From Luteolibacter flavescens (GTDB lineage: Bacteria; Verrucomicrobiota; Verrucomicrobiia; Verrucomicrobiales; Akkermansiaceae): a DNA stretch of 64,000 bases. The stretch's first letter is position 1; every line of letters starts with the position of its first letter. The notes under the pieces are model-generated. The model made no database searches and had not been told where the DNA came from. It was given only the letters and a program-made list of their open reading frames with translations. Of the stretch, positions 51,360-59,942 are shown in pieces. Made by a program: the position numbers and the translations under genes. The DNA lies in assembly GCF_025950085.1 (NCBI RefSeq), contig NZ_JAPDDS010000012.1, positions 62,001 through 126,000 of the forward strand. Direction: 5' to 3'.

Positions 51360-51434
51360 GCCGGGGAGGGTGAAGTTCCCGGCGGGAAGTGCCAAGTTCC
51401 AACGCTTGGTAGCGTCGAAGGGATTTCGCCTCCG

Positions 51435-52511
51435 TCAGCGGATCCCGGCCTCGGTCATCCGCTCGGCCATTTCCGCCTTTTGCAGCTCGGCAGTGAATTC
51501 GCTGAGGTCGCCGGCCATGATGCCGGTCAGGTTGTGCGAGGTGTGGCTGATCCGGTGGTCGGTCACCCGGCTCTGCGGGAAATTGTAGGTGCGGATCTTT
51601 TCCGAGCGGTCGCCGGAGCCGATCTGGGCGCGGCGGTGGGCGCTGTGTTTCTCCTGCTCCTCGCGCAGCTTCATTTCGTAGAGCCGCGTCCGCATGATCT
51701 GGAGCGCGCGCTCCTTGTTCTGCCCCTGCGAACGACCGTCCTCGCAGCGGACGTAGAGGCCGGTGGGCAGGTGGAAGACCTGCACGGCGGACTCGGTCCG
51801 GTTCACGTGCTGGCCACCGGCACCACCCGCGCGGCAGACCTCGATGCGGAGGTCGTCCGGCTTCAGCTCCACGTCCACTTCCTCCGCCTCAGGCATCACG
51901 GCCACGGTCACGGTGGAGGTGTGGATGCGGCCCTGCGTTTCCGTGGCGGGCACGCGCTGCACGCGATGGACGCCGGACTCGTACTTCAGGATGCGGAAAA
52001 CCTCATCGCCGGTCACGCGGAGGAAGACTTCCTTGAAGCCTCCGACTTCGGACGGACTGCTGGAGAGGTGCTCGGTCTTCCACCCGCGGGTCTCCGAGTA
52101 GCGCTGGTAGAGGCGCAGCAGTTCGGCGGCGAAAAGCGATGCCTCGTCACCTCCGGCTCCGGCGCGGATTTCCACGATCGCGTCGCGGTCCTCATTCGGA
52201 TCGGCGGGAAGCAAGGCATACTGGATGTCCTCGGAAAGCTGCGCGATTTCCGCCTGCAGGCCAGGGATTTCCTCACGGGCCATCTCGGCCATCTCCGCGT
52301 CGTCGCCGCGGGAAAGCTCGTCGTTTTCCTCAAGCTGGCGCTTCGCCGTCCCCAGCCGCTCCCACAGATCCAGCGTCTGCTTGATCTTGCGGTGCTCTCG
52401 GACGATCTCGCCGGCTTTCTTCGGGTCGCTGAAGAAAGCTCCGTCCGCCATCATGTCGTCGATCTCGCCGAGACGGCGGCGGCGCTGGTGGATGAGGGCG
52501 GAGTAGTCCAT
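51435..52511 (-). CDS. prfA: Peptide chain release factor 1
   Basis: RF1 recognises UAA and UAG stop codons and triggers peptide release. The 358-residue product has the GGQ motif in GGAGGQHVNRTESAVQ near residue 232 and the codon-recognition tripeptide PAT in RVPATETQGRIHTS, which marks RF1 rather than RF2 (SPF). The helical N-terminal domain, RAGAGGDEASLFAAELLRLY and the C-terminal YNFPQSRVTDHRI are all present, and length is normal. It is transcribed in the direction of rpsP, 89 bases downstream, behind a hairpin that should terminate or attenuate the rpsP transcript. Confidence 0.96.
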   Translation of the reverse strand: MDYSALIHQRRRRLGEIDDMMADGAFFSDPKKAGEIVREHRKIKQTLDLWERLGTAKRQLEENDELSRGDDAEMAEMAREEIPGLQAEIAQLSEDIQYALLPADPNEDRDAIVEIRAGAGGDEASLFAAELLRLYQRYSETRGWKTEHLSSSPSEVGGFKEVFLRVTGDEVFRILKYESGVHRVQRVPATETQGRIHTSTVTVAVMPEAEEVDVELKPDDLRIEVCRAGGAGGQHVNRTESAVQVFHLPTGLYVRCEDGRSQGQNKERALQIMRTRLYEMKLREEQEKHSAHRRAQIGSGDRSEKIRTYNFPQSRVTDHRISHTSHNLTGIMAGDLSEFTAELQKAEMAERMTEAGIR

Positions 52512-52545
52512 GGCTGGAGAGCAGGGTGGGGAGAATCAGGGCACG

Positions 52546-52577
52546 AAAAAGCCGCAACTCCGTGGAGCTGCGGCTTT
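52546..52577 (-). terminator. Rho-independent terminator of rpsP
   Basis: On the minus strand AAAGCCGCAGCTCC and GGAGTTGCGGCTTT form a 14-bp stem with one mismatch and a two-base loop, followed by TTTCG. It lies 24 bases after the rpsP stop and before prfA. Confidence 0.8.
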
Positions 52578-52600
52578 GAAAAAGCAATGACGGGAAAGGA

Positions 52601-52852
52601 CTAAGCCTTCGCCGCGGTGCGGGCCTTGCGCACGATGCTGTTCACGGTCTCGGAGACCTGGGCACCGACGCCGATCCACTTGTCGGCCTTCTCGAGGTCG
52701 AGCGTGTAGTTCACACCTTCCTTGAGCGGGTCGTAGGTGCCGACTTGCTCGATGTAACGGCCATCGCGGCGCTTGCGGCTGTCGACAGCAACGATCTTGT
52801 AGTAGGGACGGTCCTTGGTTCCCTGGCGGTTGAGGCGGAGTGCGACGGCCAT
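52601..52852 (-). CDS. rpsP: 30S ribosomal protein S16
   Basis: The 83-residue product is a complete S16: [42 protein letters not shown] is the canonical opening, and the helix [19 protein letters not shown] follows. It is a primary assembly protein of the 30S body. The usual rpsP-rimM-trmD-rplS order is not kept here; the next genes are prfA and a hypothetical. Confidence 0.97.
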   Translation of the reverse strand: MAVALRLNRQGTKDRPYYKIVAVDSRKRRDGRYIEQVGTYDPLKEGVNYTLDLEKADKWIGVGAQVSETVNSIVRKARTAAKA

Positions 52853-52949
52853 GTGCGTGAAATTCGTTCTGAAAGGTCACCTGCCGGGTGGCAGGGGCGG
52901 GGAAGCTGCATGACTCACAGCGGCTTGCCAAGTAGAATCTCGGGTAAAT

Positions 52950-53450
52950 TCATCGAGCCGTCTCTTTTGCGGAAACCGAGGAGAGCACCCACTTCTTCTC
53001 GATCTTCTTCCACTCCATGTCCAGCCGGAGCATGCCATCGACCGGGCGCTCGCCATTCTGGAGCTCGATGATGGTGTCCACGCTCACCTTGGCTTTGGCA
53101 ACGTCCCCATTGAGGGTCAGCTCCTCGATCACCGGTGCCTCAAAGGAAATCCGGCGGCTGCCGCGGGCGGCGGCGGTGTAGCTGGCCACCAGGCTGTCCC
53201 GGGACTGTGGGCCTTCCACGTATTTATTCGTCTCGTCCGTGCCGTGGATGGTCACATTTGGCGCGAGATAGCCCTCGATGGAGCTGCCGCGGGTGGTGCG
53301 GGCGATTTCGCTGGTGGTCTCCTCGACGGCTGCCGATTCGATGAACGAGGTGATGCGTCGGGCGAGCACACGCTCGGGCTGATACCACCACCAGCCGAAG
53401 CCACCGGCGAGAACGAGGAAGAGAACCAAGGGCAGGAGGAGTCGGCGCAT
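52950..53450 (-). CDS. Membrane-anchored NTF2/DUF4440-like protein
   Basis: The 166-residue product has one N-terminal membrane helix (MRRLLLPLVLFLVLAGGFGWWWY), then an NTF2-like alpha+beta domain: ITSFIESAAVEETTSEIARTTR, APNVTIHGTDE, LVASYTAAARGSRRISFE, VDGMLRLDMEWKKIEKKWVLSSVSA. No catalytic residue is recognised. The ATG at 53450 is chosen for the position of the helix; in-frame ATGs lie at 53462 and further up. It is divergent from rodA. Confidence 0.65.
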   Translation of the reverse strand: MRRLLLPLVLFLVLAGGFGWWWYQPERVLARRITSFIESAAVEETTSEIARTTRGSSIEGYLAPNVTIHGTDETNKYVEGPQSRDSLVASYTAAARGSRRISFEAPVIEELTLNGDVAKAKVSVDTIIELQNGERPVDGMLRLDMEWKKIEKKWVLSSVSAKETAR

Positions 53451-53504
53451 GGGGCGCAGCATCACGGCGAAATGCGGGATTCGCAAGTCTGCGCGGGACT
53501 CCTC

Positions 53505-53532
53505 TTGTCACCCGTGGCCTGACCGGTATGGT
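53505..53532 (+). promoter_or_regulatory. Putative rodA promoter
   Basis: TTGTCA (53505-53510), a 16-base spacer and TATGGT (53527-53532). The start codon at 53547 is 14 bases past the -10 element, leaving a leader of only about seven bases. Confidence 0.4.
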
Positions 53533-53546
53533 CGCAGGCCCACGCG

Positions 53547-54767
53547 ATGACGCCGCTGCTCCGCAAACTGCTCGGCTTGAACTGGCCGCTCATCCTCACG
53601 ATGTACGGGCTGCTCGTATTCGGCGTTTTCACGATCGAAAGCGCCGCCCGCCACTTGCCCCAAGGCGGGGAGCACTACGCCAATCTCCAGCGGAACTGGA
53701 TCGTGATCGGCTCCGTAGCCTACTTCGCTGCCGCCCTGATCGATTACAAATGGATCAAGTGGCTGGCCATTCCCCTGTATGGTGGGGCGCTCGGCCTCTG
53801 CGCTGCCTTGTTTGGCAAGGACCGCAGCGAGGTGCACCAGGTGGATGCCGGTCTCCTGAAATTCCAGCCCGCGCCACTGGCCCTGATGGCGGGCATTATC
53901 CTGCTGGCCTGGCTGCTGCAGGACCTGCCGCGGCTGGGAAAACGCATCCCGAAGGTCGGCTGGATACTCGAGGAGCCGATCGTGAAGGTGGGCCTCATCG
54001 GCCTGCTGACCGGCATTCCCTTCCTGCTGGTGGTCGGCATGGGCGACATGGGCTCGGCGCTCGTGTGGATACCCTTCGCCGCGGTGTGCCTGCTGGTGGC
54101 CGGGATACCCTTCCGCTACCTGAGCTGCATGGCGCTGCTGGCGGCGGCTGTCATTCCCATCGCGTATTTCGTGGTGCTGCCGAGCGTCTCGGAGACGGGG
54201 ACGAAGCGCATCCAGCTCTTCCTCGATATTGCCCAGAACAAGCCCGTGGACATCACCGGCGATGCCTGGGCACCGCACAATATCGCCGTGGCCATCGGGA
54301 AATCCGGCTGGTCAGGCGTGGGGTGGAATGCCACCGCTACCGAGGGTTCGCTTCACGACAAGAAATTCGTGCCGTGGGAAACGGCGCACAATGACTACAT
54401 CTTCCCGGTGATCGCGGAGGAGCAGGGCTTCCGCGGGAGCCTGTTGCTCCTTACCGCCTACGCGTTGCTACTGGTCCTGTGCCTCTTCGTGGGGGCATAT
54501 GCGAGGGACCCCATGGGACGGATCATCGTCGGCGGTGTGGTGGCCGTCTTCTTCGCCCACATCTTCGAGGGGATCGGCATGTGCGTGCAGCTCATGCCGA
54601 TCACCGGTATTCCGCTGCCGCTGGTGAGCTACTCCGGCACCTTCGCCGTGATCTGCATGACCATGCTGGGTCTGGTGCAGAGCGTCTGGATCCACCGCGA
54701 CGTGGACCGCATCCGGGCAGAGGAGGAGGAAGCAGCGGCTGCGCTCAAATCGATTTCCACGCGTTGA
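53547..54767 (+). CDS. rodA: Rod-shape-determining protein RodA (SEDS glycosyltransferase)
   Basis: RodA polymerises lipid II during cell elongation, together with a class B PBP. The 406-residue product is a SEDS protein with about ten membrane segments. Conserved segments are GDMGSALVWIPFA (with the SEDS aspartate loop), WETAHNDYIFPVIAEEQGFRG and the terminal MCVQLMPITGIPLPLVSYSGT. Its short N-terminus, DYKWIKWLA and IHRDVDRI tail favour RodA over FtsW. No mre or pbp gene lies next to it. Its last 23 bases overlap the convergent moeB gene. Confidence 0.92.
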   Translation: MTPLLRKLLGLNWPLILTMYGLLVFGVFTIESAARHLPQGGEHYANLQRNWIVIGSVAYFAAALIDYKWIKWLAIPLYGGALGLCAALFGKDRSEVHQVDAGLLKFQPAPLALMAGIILLAWLLQDLPRLGKRIPKVGWILEEPIVKVGLIGLLTGIPFLLVVGMGDMGSALVWIPFAAVCLLVAGIPFRYLSCMALLAAAVIPIAYFVVLPSVSETGTKRIQLFLDIAQNKPVDITGDAWAPHNIAVAIGKSGWSGVGWNATATEGSLHDKKFVPWETAHNDYIFPVIAEEQGFRGSLLLLTAYALLLVLCLFVGAYARDPMGRIIVGGVVAVFFAHIFEGIGMCVQLMPITGIPLPLVSYSGTFAVICMTMLGLVQSVWIHRDVDRIRAEEEEAAAALKSISTR

Positions 54768-55857
54768 TCCCGCCTTCCACGTTCACGGCATGGGGGAATC
54801 CGGCTTCAGTGAGAAAAGTCACGGCGCGCGCCGAGCGACCACCCGAGCGGCAGTGGACGAGGATTTCCCTGTCCGCCGGGAGCTCGCCGATCCGCTCCGG
54901 CAGAGTGGCCAGCGGGATGAGGATGGCGCCGGGGATGGTGCCTTCCGCCTCTTCCTCCGGCTGGCGGACGTCGATGATGTAGGGCGTTTCACCCGCGGCG
55001 AGGCGGGCGGCGAGGTCTTGGACGGTGATGGTGAGCATGCCGGGGATGGTGCAGGAGTCTGAGGCGGTGGTTTCGTCGTTCTTGACGGAGAAAACGGAGG
55101 GGCTGTCGCCGCACAGGCGGCAGGAGGGATCGCGGCGCAGGCGCAGCGCGCGGAAGCTGGTATTCAGTGCATCGTAGCAAGTCAACTTGCCCAGCGGCGG
55201 CTCGCCGATGCCCAGCATCAGCTTGATCGCCTCCATCGCCTGCAGCGAGCCGATCACCCCGGGCAGCACGCCCAGCACGCCCGCCTCCTCGCACGATGGC
55301 GCGGCCCCGGGGGCAGGCATCGTCGGCAGCATGCAGCGGTAGCACGGTCCGCCGAGGTGCGGGGCGAAGACCGTCACCTGGCCCTCAAAGCGGAAGATCG
55401 AGCCATAGACGCACGGCTTCTTCAGGAAAAAGCATGCGTCATTCGACAGGAAGCGCGTCGGGAAATTGTCGCAGCCGTCCAGCACCACGTCGTAGCGGGA
55501 GACGAGGTCCATCGCATTCTCCGGGGTGAAGCGGACGGAGTGGAGCTCCAGCTCCACGTGCGGATTGATCTCGCGCAGGCGGTCCGCCGCGCTCTCCAGC
55601 TTCGGCTTTCCGACCCACGACTCGCCGTGAAGGATCTGCCGCTGGAGATTCGAGCGGTCCACGGTGTCCGGATCGATCAGGCCGATCCGCCCGACCCCCG
55701 CCGCAGCGAGGTAGAGAGCCGCCGGTGAACCGAGCCCCCCCGTGCCGATCATGAGGACCGAGGCACCCTTCAGCCTGAGCTGGCCCTCCTCGCCTACATT
55801 CGGGATCGAAAGATGGCGGGCATAGCGCTGGCGTTCTTCCGGAGTCAGGTCGGGCAT
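54745..55857 (-). CDS. moeB: MoeB/ThiF-type adenylyltransferase fused to rhodanese domain
   Basis: The 370-residue product adenylates the C-terminus of a ubiquitin-like sulfur carrier, and its rhodanese domain may then supply sulfur. The nucleotide site GTGGLGSPAALYLAAAGVGRIGLID lies near residue 39, and DGCDNFPTRFLSNDACF follows. The catalytic-cysteine region and zinc cysteines (CYRCMLP and CRLCG) are present. The C-terminal rhodanese domain (about residues 275-370) has PYIIDVRQPEEEAEGTIPGAILIPL and the active-site loop CRSGGRS near residue 334. Fusion of this type is common. The ATG at 55857 was chosen; it overlaps rodA at its 3' end. Confidence 0.92.
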   Translation of the reverse strand: MPDLTPEERQRYARHLSIPNVGEEGQLRLKGASVLMIGTGGLGSPAALYLAAAGVGRIGLIDPDTVDRSNLQRQILHGESWVGKPKLESAADRLREINPHVELELHSVRFTPENAMDLVSRYDVVLDGCDNFPTRFLSNDACFFLKKPCVYGSIFRFEGQVTVFAPHLGGPCYRCMLPTMPAPGAAPSCEEAGVLGVLPGVIGSLQAMEAIKLMLGIGEPPLGKLTCYDALNTSFRALRLRRDPSCRLCGDSPSVFSVKNDETTASDSCTIPGMLTITVQDLAARLAAGETPYIIDVRQPEEEAEGTIPGAILIPLATLPERIGELPADREILVHCRSGGRSARAVTFLTEAGFPHAVNVEGGINAWKSI

Positions 55858-55909
55858 CGCGGGGGGAAGGTAGCGACCGGCGGGCCGCTGGCAATGGCCG
55901 GGCCACATC

Positions 55910-57196
55910 TCATTTCGTCAGCCTGCTCAAGCGAACCCTTTCTCCGATCAAGGTAAGGAATTCCTTCGACCCCGAATGATAGCCGATTGGATTCAAGCCC
56001 GGATCTTCCAGCAGTTGGCAGCCATCCCCGACATCCCATACTGACATCCCGTTTTCTCCGTCCGTGGAGAAGAGCAGTTCGTCGAAAAACAGGGATGGCC
56101 AATCCTTGGCGCGGGGCCACCGAGGCTTTCTCCCGGATGGGCCCGGGAACCAGCCCAACTCCTGTCCTGTAGCGATGTCGAACAGGCAAACACCCGGAAG
56201 TAGCCACTCATCATCATTACCCCAGCCCCAAACCGCCAAGGTGGTCCGGTCGATCCAGCACGATGGCCCGTCCCAGAAGTAATCCCGCTGGGCGAGGTTC
56301 CGGACGGAGGCTCCGTCTTCGCTCTCCCACGGATTTTCCCCGAGCCACCTTTCGATGCTCCATGTCCGGATGATCCCGGCGGGATGCCAGGCCCAGCCTC
56401 CATCTGCGATCCAGCGATTGTCGGGAGAGATCGACAGGCCGCCGTGAAAGTAGTCCAGACCGTGAGGTCGGGCCTTGCCCCCGGTCGTTTTCTCGAATTC
56501 GCGCGTCGTAAGCACCTCTCCATTCGAGGGGTCAAAGATGTCGAGCCTGCACCATGCGGTCGCGGACACGAGCAAGGTTCTTCCATCAATCGGTGATCGG
56601 AAAAATGTGATCGGAAAGTGGCTTGTCTCAGGCCGGTAGTTTCCTCGATCCAACGATGTGGTGCAGGCTTGCGTGCGAAGGTCGAAGACTCTGCCCATCC
56701 TGCCGTGGCTCTCGAATATGGCGACAAACCCTCCGTCCGGCGAGACACGCACACTAATAGCGGGGGACATGGGAAAGCCCAAGTCTCCCGGCTCCAAAAT
56801 CGTCACGAGTTCCCCTGAATCCGCAGAGAATCGCCCGACCGAGCCCGTGAGGAGCAGTATCCACCAGAACCCGGGTGCCACCGGATCTGGCTGCACGTCG
56901 ATCCAGGCATCCGTGCTCCCTGAGATTGGAACCTCCTTGTGGGAAAAGGAGAGTCCGGTTTCTGAGGAGCGGACTCCCGGAGTTCCTCGCACGCCGTCCC
57001 AGCAGCCTTCATCCTCGATCTCTTTGAGCAACTCATCGGAAGCGGCCTCCATCCGGGTAGGAGGTGAAACGACCTCTTTGCAATTCTCGCAGACCCACCA
57101 GCAAGCGATGCCATCTCCAGTGAACCACACATGGAAGTTGTCGGCAGGCGTGGTGTGCAGGTGTGGGCAGACCGAGACGGGGCGAGGGGGGCGCAT
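55910..57196 (-). CDS. Cytosolic WD40-like protein with N-terminal cysteine cluster
   Basis: The 428-residue product has no signal peptide. Near residues 8-42 are SVCPHLHTTP and WWVCENCKEVV, a possible zinc site. The rest is beta-propeller-like with WD40-type lines: MSPAISVRVSPDGGFVAIFESHGRMGRVFDL, GGLSISPDNRWIADGG, LLVSATAWCRLDIFDPSNGEVLTTREF and ELLFSTDGENGMSVWDV. The binding partner is unknown. A stretch rich in tryptophan runs through it (WDGVRG, FWWILLLTG, WAWHPAG). Start at 57196; an ATG at 57211 adds five residues. Codon use is more relaxed than in neighbouring genes. Confidence 0.68.
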   Translation of the reverse strand: MRPPRPVSVCPHLHTTPADNFHVWFTGDGIACWWVCENCKEVVSPPTRMEAASDELLKEIEDEGCWDGVRGTPGVRSSETGLSFSHKEVPISGSTDAWIDVQPDPVAPGFWWILLLTGSVGRFSADSGELVTILEPGDLGFPMSPAISVRVSPDGGFVAIFESHGRMGRVFDLRTQACTTSLDRGNYRPETSHFPITFFRSPIDGRTLLVSATAWCRLDIFDPSNGEVLTTREFEKTTGGKARPHGLDYFHGGLSISPDNRWIADGGWAWHPAGIIRTWSIERWLGENPWESEDGASVRNLAQRDYFWDGPSCWIDRTTLAVWGWGNDDEWLLPGVCLFDIATGQELGWFPGPSGRKPRWPRAKDWPSLFFDELLFSTDGENGMSVWDVGDGCQLLEDPGLNPIGYHSGSKEFLTLIGERVRLSRLTK

Positions 57197-57304
57197 GACT
57201 GCGCGTCTCATTATCCCAACCCGGGATGACTGGAAAGCTTCCGGGTGTCGCGGGTTGGTGGGGATTGCTTGACCCTGTTTCCCGATTTCGTGAAACGAAT
57301 CGCC

Positions 57305-57892
57305 ATGGCCGAAGTCCGCTCCACCTTTTCCCTCCGTCCGGGCGATTCCGCCCCGGCTTTCCGGCTGCCCGCTCCGGACGGGGCGATGCACGATCTCCAG
57401 GAAATCCGCGGGACAGAGGGGCTCTTGGTGATCTTCGCCTGTAATCACTGCCCGTTCGTCATCCACCTCGCCGCCGAGGTTGCCAGCTTGGCGAGGGAGA
57501 TCGGGGCCTCGGGCGTGAAGACCGTGGCGATTTCCTCGAACGACATCTCGCGCTACCCGCAGGATGCGCCGGAGCACATGTCGAGCTTCGCCACGGAGTA
57601 TGGCTGGGATTTCCCGTATCTCTTCGATGAGACGCAGGCAGTGGCAAAGGCCTACAGCGCGGCCTGCACGCCGGATTTCTTCCTCTTCGACAGCGAGCTG
57701 CGCCTCTACTACTCGGGTCAATTCGACGACTCGCGGCCAAAGTCCGGCACACCGGTGACCGGGGCCGACCTGCGCGCGGCGGTGAAATCGATGCTCGCCG
57801 GCGAACCTGCCCCGGAGCGCCCGTATCCCAGCAGCGGATGTAGCATCAAGTGGAAGATCGGCAGCGAGCCCTCGTGGTTTGCCCCGCGCTGA
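57305..57892 (+). CDS. Thioredoxin-family (AhpC/TSA-like) protein with CNHC motif
   Basis: The 195-residue product has a peroxiredoxin/TlpA-like thioredoxin fold: PGDSAPAFRLPAPDGAMHDLQEIRG and LLVIFACNHCPFVIHLAAEVASLAREIG, with cysteines at 46 and 49 (CNHC), then KTVAISSNDISRYPQDAPEHM and ACTPDFFLFDSELRLYYSGQFDDSRP. It has no signal peptide. It belongs to the thioredoxin-family group with a CNHCP motif often annotated as peroxiredoxin-like; its substrate is not known. The start ATG at 57305 opens the fold; an earlier in-frame start at 57245 exists. Confidence 0.85.
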   Translation: MAEVRSTFSLRPGDSAPAFRLPAPDGAMHDLQEIRGTEGLLVIFACNHCPFVIHLAAEVASLAREIGASGVKTVAISSNDISRYPQDAPEHMSSFATEYGWDFPYLFDETQAVAKAYSAACTPDFFLFDSELRLYYSGQFDDSRPKSGTPVTGADLRAAVKSMLAGEPAPERPYPSSGCSIKWKIGSEPSWFAPR

Positions 57893-57898
57893 GGGCGC

Positions 57899-57929
57899 AA
57901 AAAAGGCCCGGTCGAGATCCGACCGGGCC
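57899..57929 (-). terminator. Terminator of the sugar porter gene
   Basis: GGCCCGGTC (57905-57913) and GACCGGGCC (57921-57929) form a perfect 9-bp stem. On the minus strand it is followed by TTTTTT and lies 20 bases past the stop at 57950. It sits between convergent genes and may end both transcripts. Confidence 0.85.
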
Positions 57930-57949
57930 GTGATGGTTTTCGCGGGGTT

Positions 57950-59767
57950 TCAGGCGGCCTTCGATTTCTTGCCTTCGAAGTGCTCTTCGATTTCCTCTAG
58001 GGTCTTGCCCTTCGTTTCCGGGAGGAAGAAGGCCGCGGTGATGAAGTAGATCACCGTGCATCCCGCCCAGAAGAAGAACATGGTGGAGTAGCCGTAGCTG
58101 CCCACGGTGGGCAGGAAGACCGCGGCGATGGTGGCCGAGACGCCTTGGTTCACCATAAGGGCGATCGACATGCCATTCGAGCGGATGCGGGTAGGCATGA
58201 GTTCGGACAGCGCGAGCCACACGCAAACGCCCGGTCCTGAGGCAAAGGAGGCGATGAAAAGGATGAAGCAGCCCGCAACCATCCATCCGGTGCCTTGTCC
58301 GGGGATGGCCCCGTATTTCACTGACACGATTTCCAGCGGCTTGCCCTCGGCCTGCGTCATGTCGGCGAAGGGATTCAGGTGCAGCTTGCGGAAGAACTCG
58401 CCGATGATGTTGTCCTTGAGTTCATCGTACTTCGGCGGAGTGATCTCGATGACGGCGGGCGTGTGGGAGCCGGTGTGGGCGGCGACGTATTTGACGTTCG
58501 TGTAGGGGCCGTATTTGTAGGAGACGACGACCTGGGTGCCATTCGGCGAGGAGGTGGACGGGATGGCGGAGTCGAAGACGGAGGCCAACGCGGGATCGCG
58601 GAGATCGAGGCGGAAGCTCCGGTTGGCTTGGTCGAGCGAGGACTCGACCTTCTCGCGGATATCGACGCGCTTGGACTCGATCCCGAGGAAGGTGGTGGCG
58701 GCGCCGAGCAGGGCGACGATGATGCCGGCGGTGCCCATCTTGAGGAGGAATGTGCGACCCTTCTTGTCCACCAGTGCGACGGCGACGACGGTCATCACGC
58801 AGTTGACGATTGTGAGGAGCACATTGCCCTGGTTGCCGATTTTTCCTGTGAGGCCGGCCTGTTGGAAGATGTTCACCGCGTAGGCGAGCACCGAGTTGAC
58901 CCCGGTGGCCTGGGTGCAGGCGAGGGTGATGAGGGCCAGTACGAAGGGCAGGACGTACTTCCGCTGGAGGAGGGAATCGGTGGGGGAGGTGCTGCGCTTG
59001 TCGGTGGCGGTGGCATCGGCTTGCTTCATTTCCTCTAGGATGACCTGGGCACCCTGCTGCCCGCTGGAGCGGGTGAGGGCGGCGAGGGCGTCATCCTTGC
59101 GGCCCTTGCGGAACAGCCAGCGTGGCGACTCCGAGACAAAGAAGGCCCCGACGAGGAAGGCAATGCCGGGAGCGATCGAGACCCAGAAGATCATGCGCCA
59201 GGCATTGTCCTTCGCGGAGAAAATGGTAGCCGGATCAATGCCGACGATTTCCTCGAGCTTGCCGACTTGGCTGGCAAAAAAGAGTCCGATGAAGGCGGAG
59301 GCAACCAGCCCGACGGTGAGCATGAGCTGGAACATGCCGGTGCCCTTGCCCCGGGAATTCGCGCCGAGGCACTCCGCCAGATAGAGAGGGATAACCACGC
59401 CGATGAGGCCGCCGCTGATACCCTGCAGGAGGCGACCGGCAATCAGCATATTGATCCCTTGGGAGAGGGTGATGATGGGGATGCTCGCCACGAAAAGCAC
59501 CGCGCTGAGGAGCATGATGGCCTTCCGGCCGAAAAGATCTGCCAGCAGCCCGGCGAAGAGGGATGAGAAGAAACTACCGAGCAAAACGGCCGCGACCACG
59601 GTGGAAAGCTGGCCCGGTGTGTAGCCGGAGGTCGCCTCCAGATAGGGCAGGGCACCCGCAATGATCCCGACATCGATGCCGTAGAGGAGGCCCCCGAGCC
59701 CTGCGATCAAGAGCAGGTATTTGTTGTAAAAGGTCGGACTACCGGTCGTCGGGGTATTTTGTGCCAT
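57950..59767 (-). CDS. Sugar porter family MFS transporter with large inserted loop
   Basis: The 605-residue product belongs to the sugar porter family. Signatures: GLLYGIDVGIIAGALPYL in the first helix, LAGLLADLFGRKAIML, RLLQGISGGLIGVVIPLYLAECLG, SESPRWLFRKGR, and the C-terminal PETKGKTLEEIEEHFEGKK. Typical family members have 460-490 residues. Here about 130 extra residues (about 360-490) sit in the loop between helices 9 and 10, a hydrophilic region containing VDIREKVESSLDQANRSFRLD and HLNPFADMTQAEG. That loop would face the periplasm. The substrate is probably a hexose or related sugar. The ATG at 59767 is used; it lies upstream of the divergent trpD gene. Confidence 0.88.
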   Translation of the reverse strand: MAQNTPTTGSPTFYNKYLLLIAGLGGLLYGIDVGIIAGALPYLEATSGYTPGQLSTVVAAVLLGSFFSSLFAGLLADLFGRKAIMLLSAVLFVASIPIITLSQGINMLIAGRLLQGISGGLIGVVIPLYLAECLGANSRGKGTGMFQLMLTVGLVASAFIGLFFASQVGKLEEIVGIDPATIFSAKDNAWRMIFWVSIAPGIAFLVGAFFVSESPRWLFRKGRKDDALAALTRSSGQQGAQVILEEMKQADATATDKRSTSPTDSLLQRKYVLPFVLALITLACTQATGVNSVLAYAVNIFQQAGLTGKIGNQGNVLLTIVNCVMTVVAVALVDKKGRTFLLKMGTAGIIVALLGAATTFLGIESKRVDIREKVESSLDQANRSFRLDLRDPALASVFDSAIPSTSSPNGTQVVVSYKYGPYTNVKYVAAHTGSHTPAVIEITPPKYDELKDNIIGEFFRKLHLNPFADMTQAEGKPLEIVSVKYGAIPGQGTGWMVAGCFILFIASFASGPGVCVWLALSELMPTRIRSNGMSIALMVNQGVSATIAAVFLPTVGSYGYSTMFFFWAGCTVIYFITAAFFLPETKGKTLEEIEEHFEGKKSKAA

Positions 59768-59902
59768 GGGAGCAGGGATGCTCACTGGAAACTAGGGCCG
59801 CATCGGAGCCCGACAATCCTGAAAAAGCGCGGGAAAATGGCGTTTTTGCGCATGGGGGAAGGCTCGCTTTCAATGATGGCGCGGGTTTTGGCAGAGAATC
59901 CC

Positions 59903-59933
59903 TTGGCAAACTTGGTGAAACGCGTGCTATGGT
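59903..59933 (+). promoter_or_regulatory. Putative trpD promoter
   Basis: TTGGCA (59903-59908) and TATGGT (59928-59933) are spaced by 19 bases. The GTG start at 59943 is nine bases past the -10 element, so the transcript would be leaderless or nearly so. The same -10 sequence is seen before rodA. Confidence 0.35.
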
Positions 59934-59942
59934 CTCACACCC

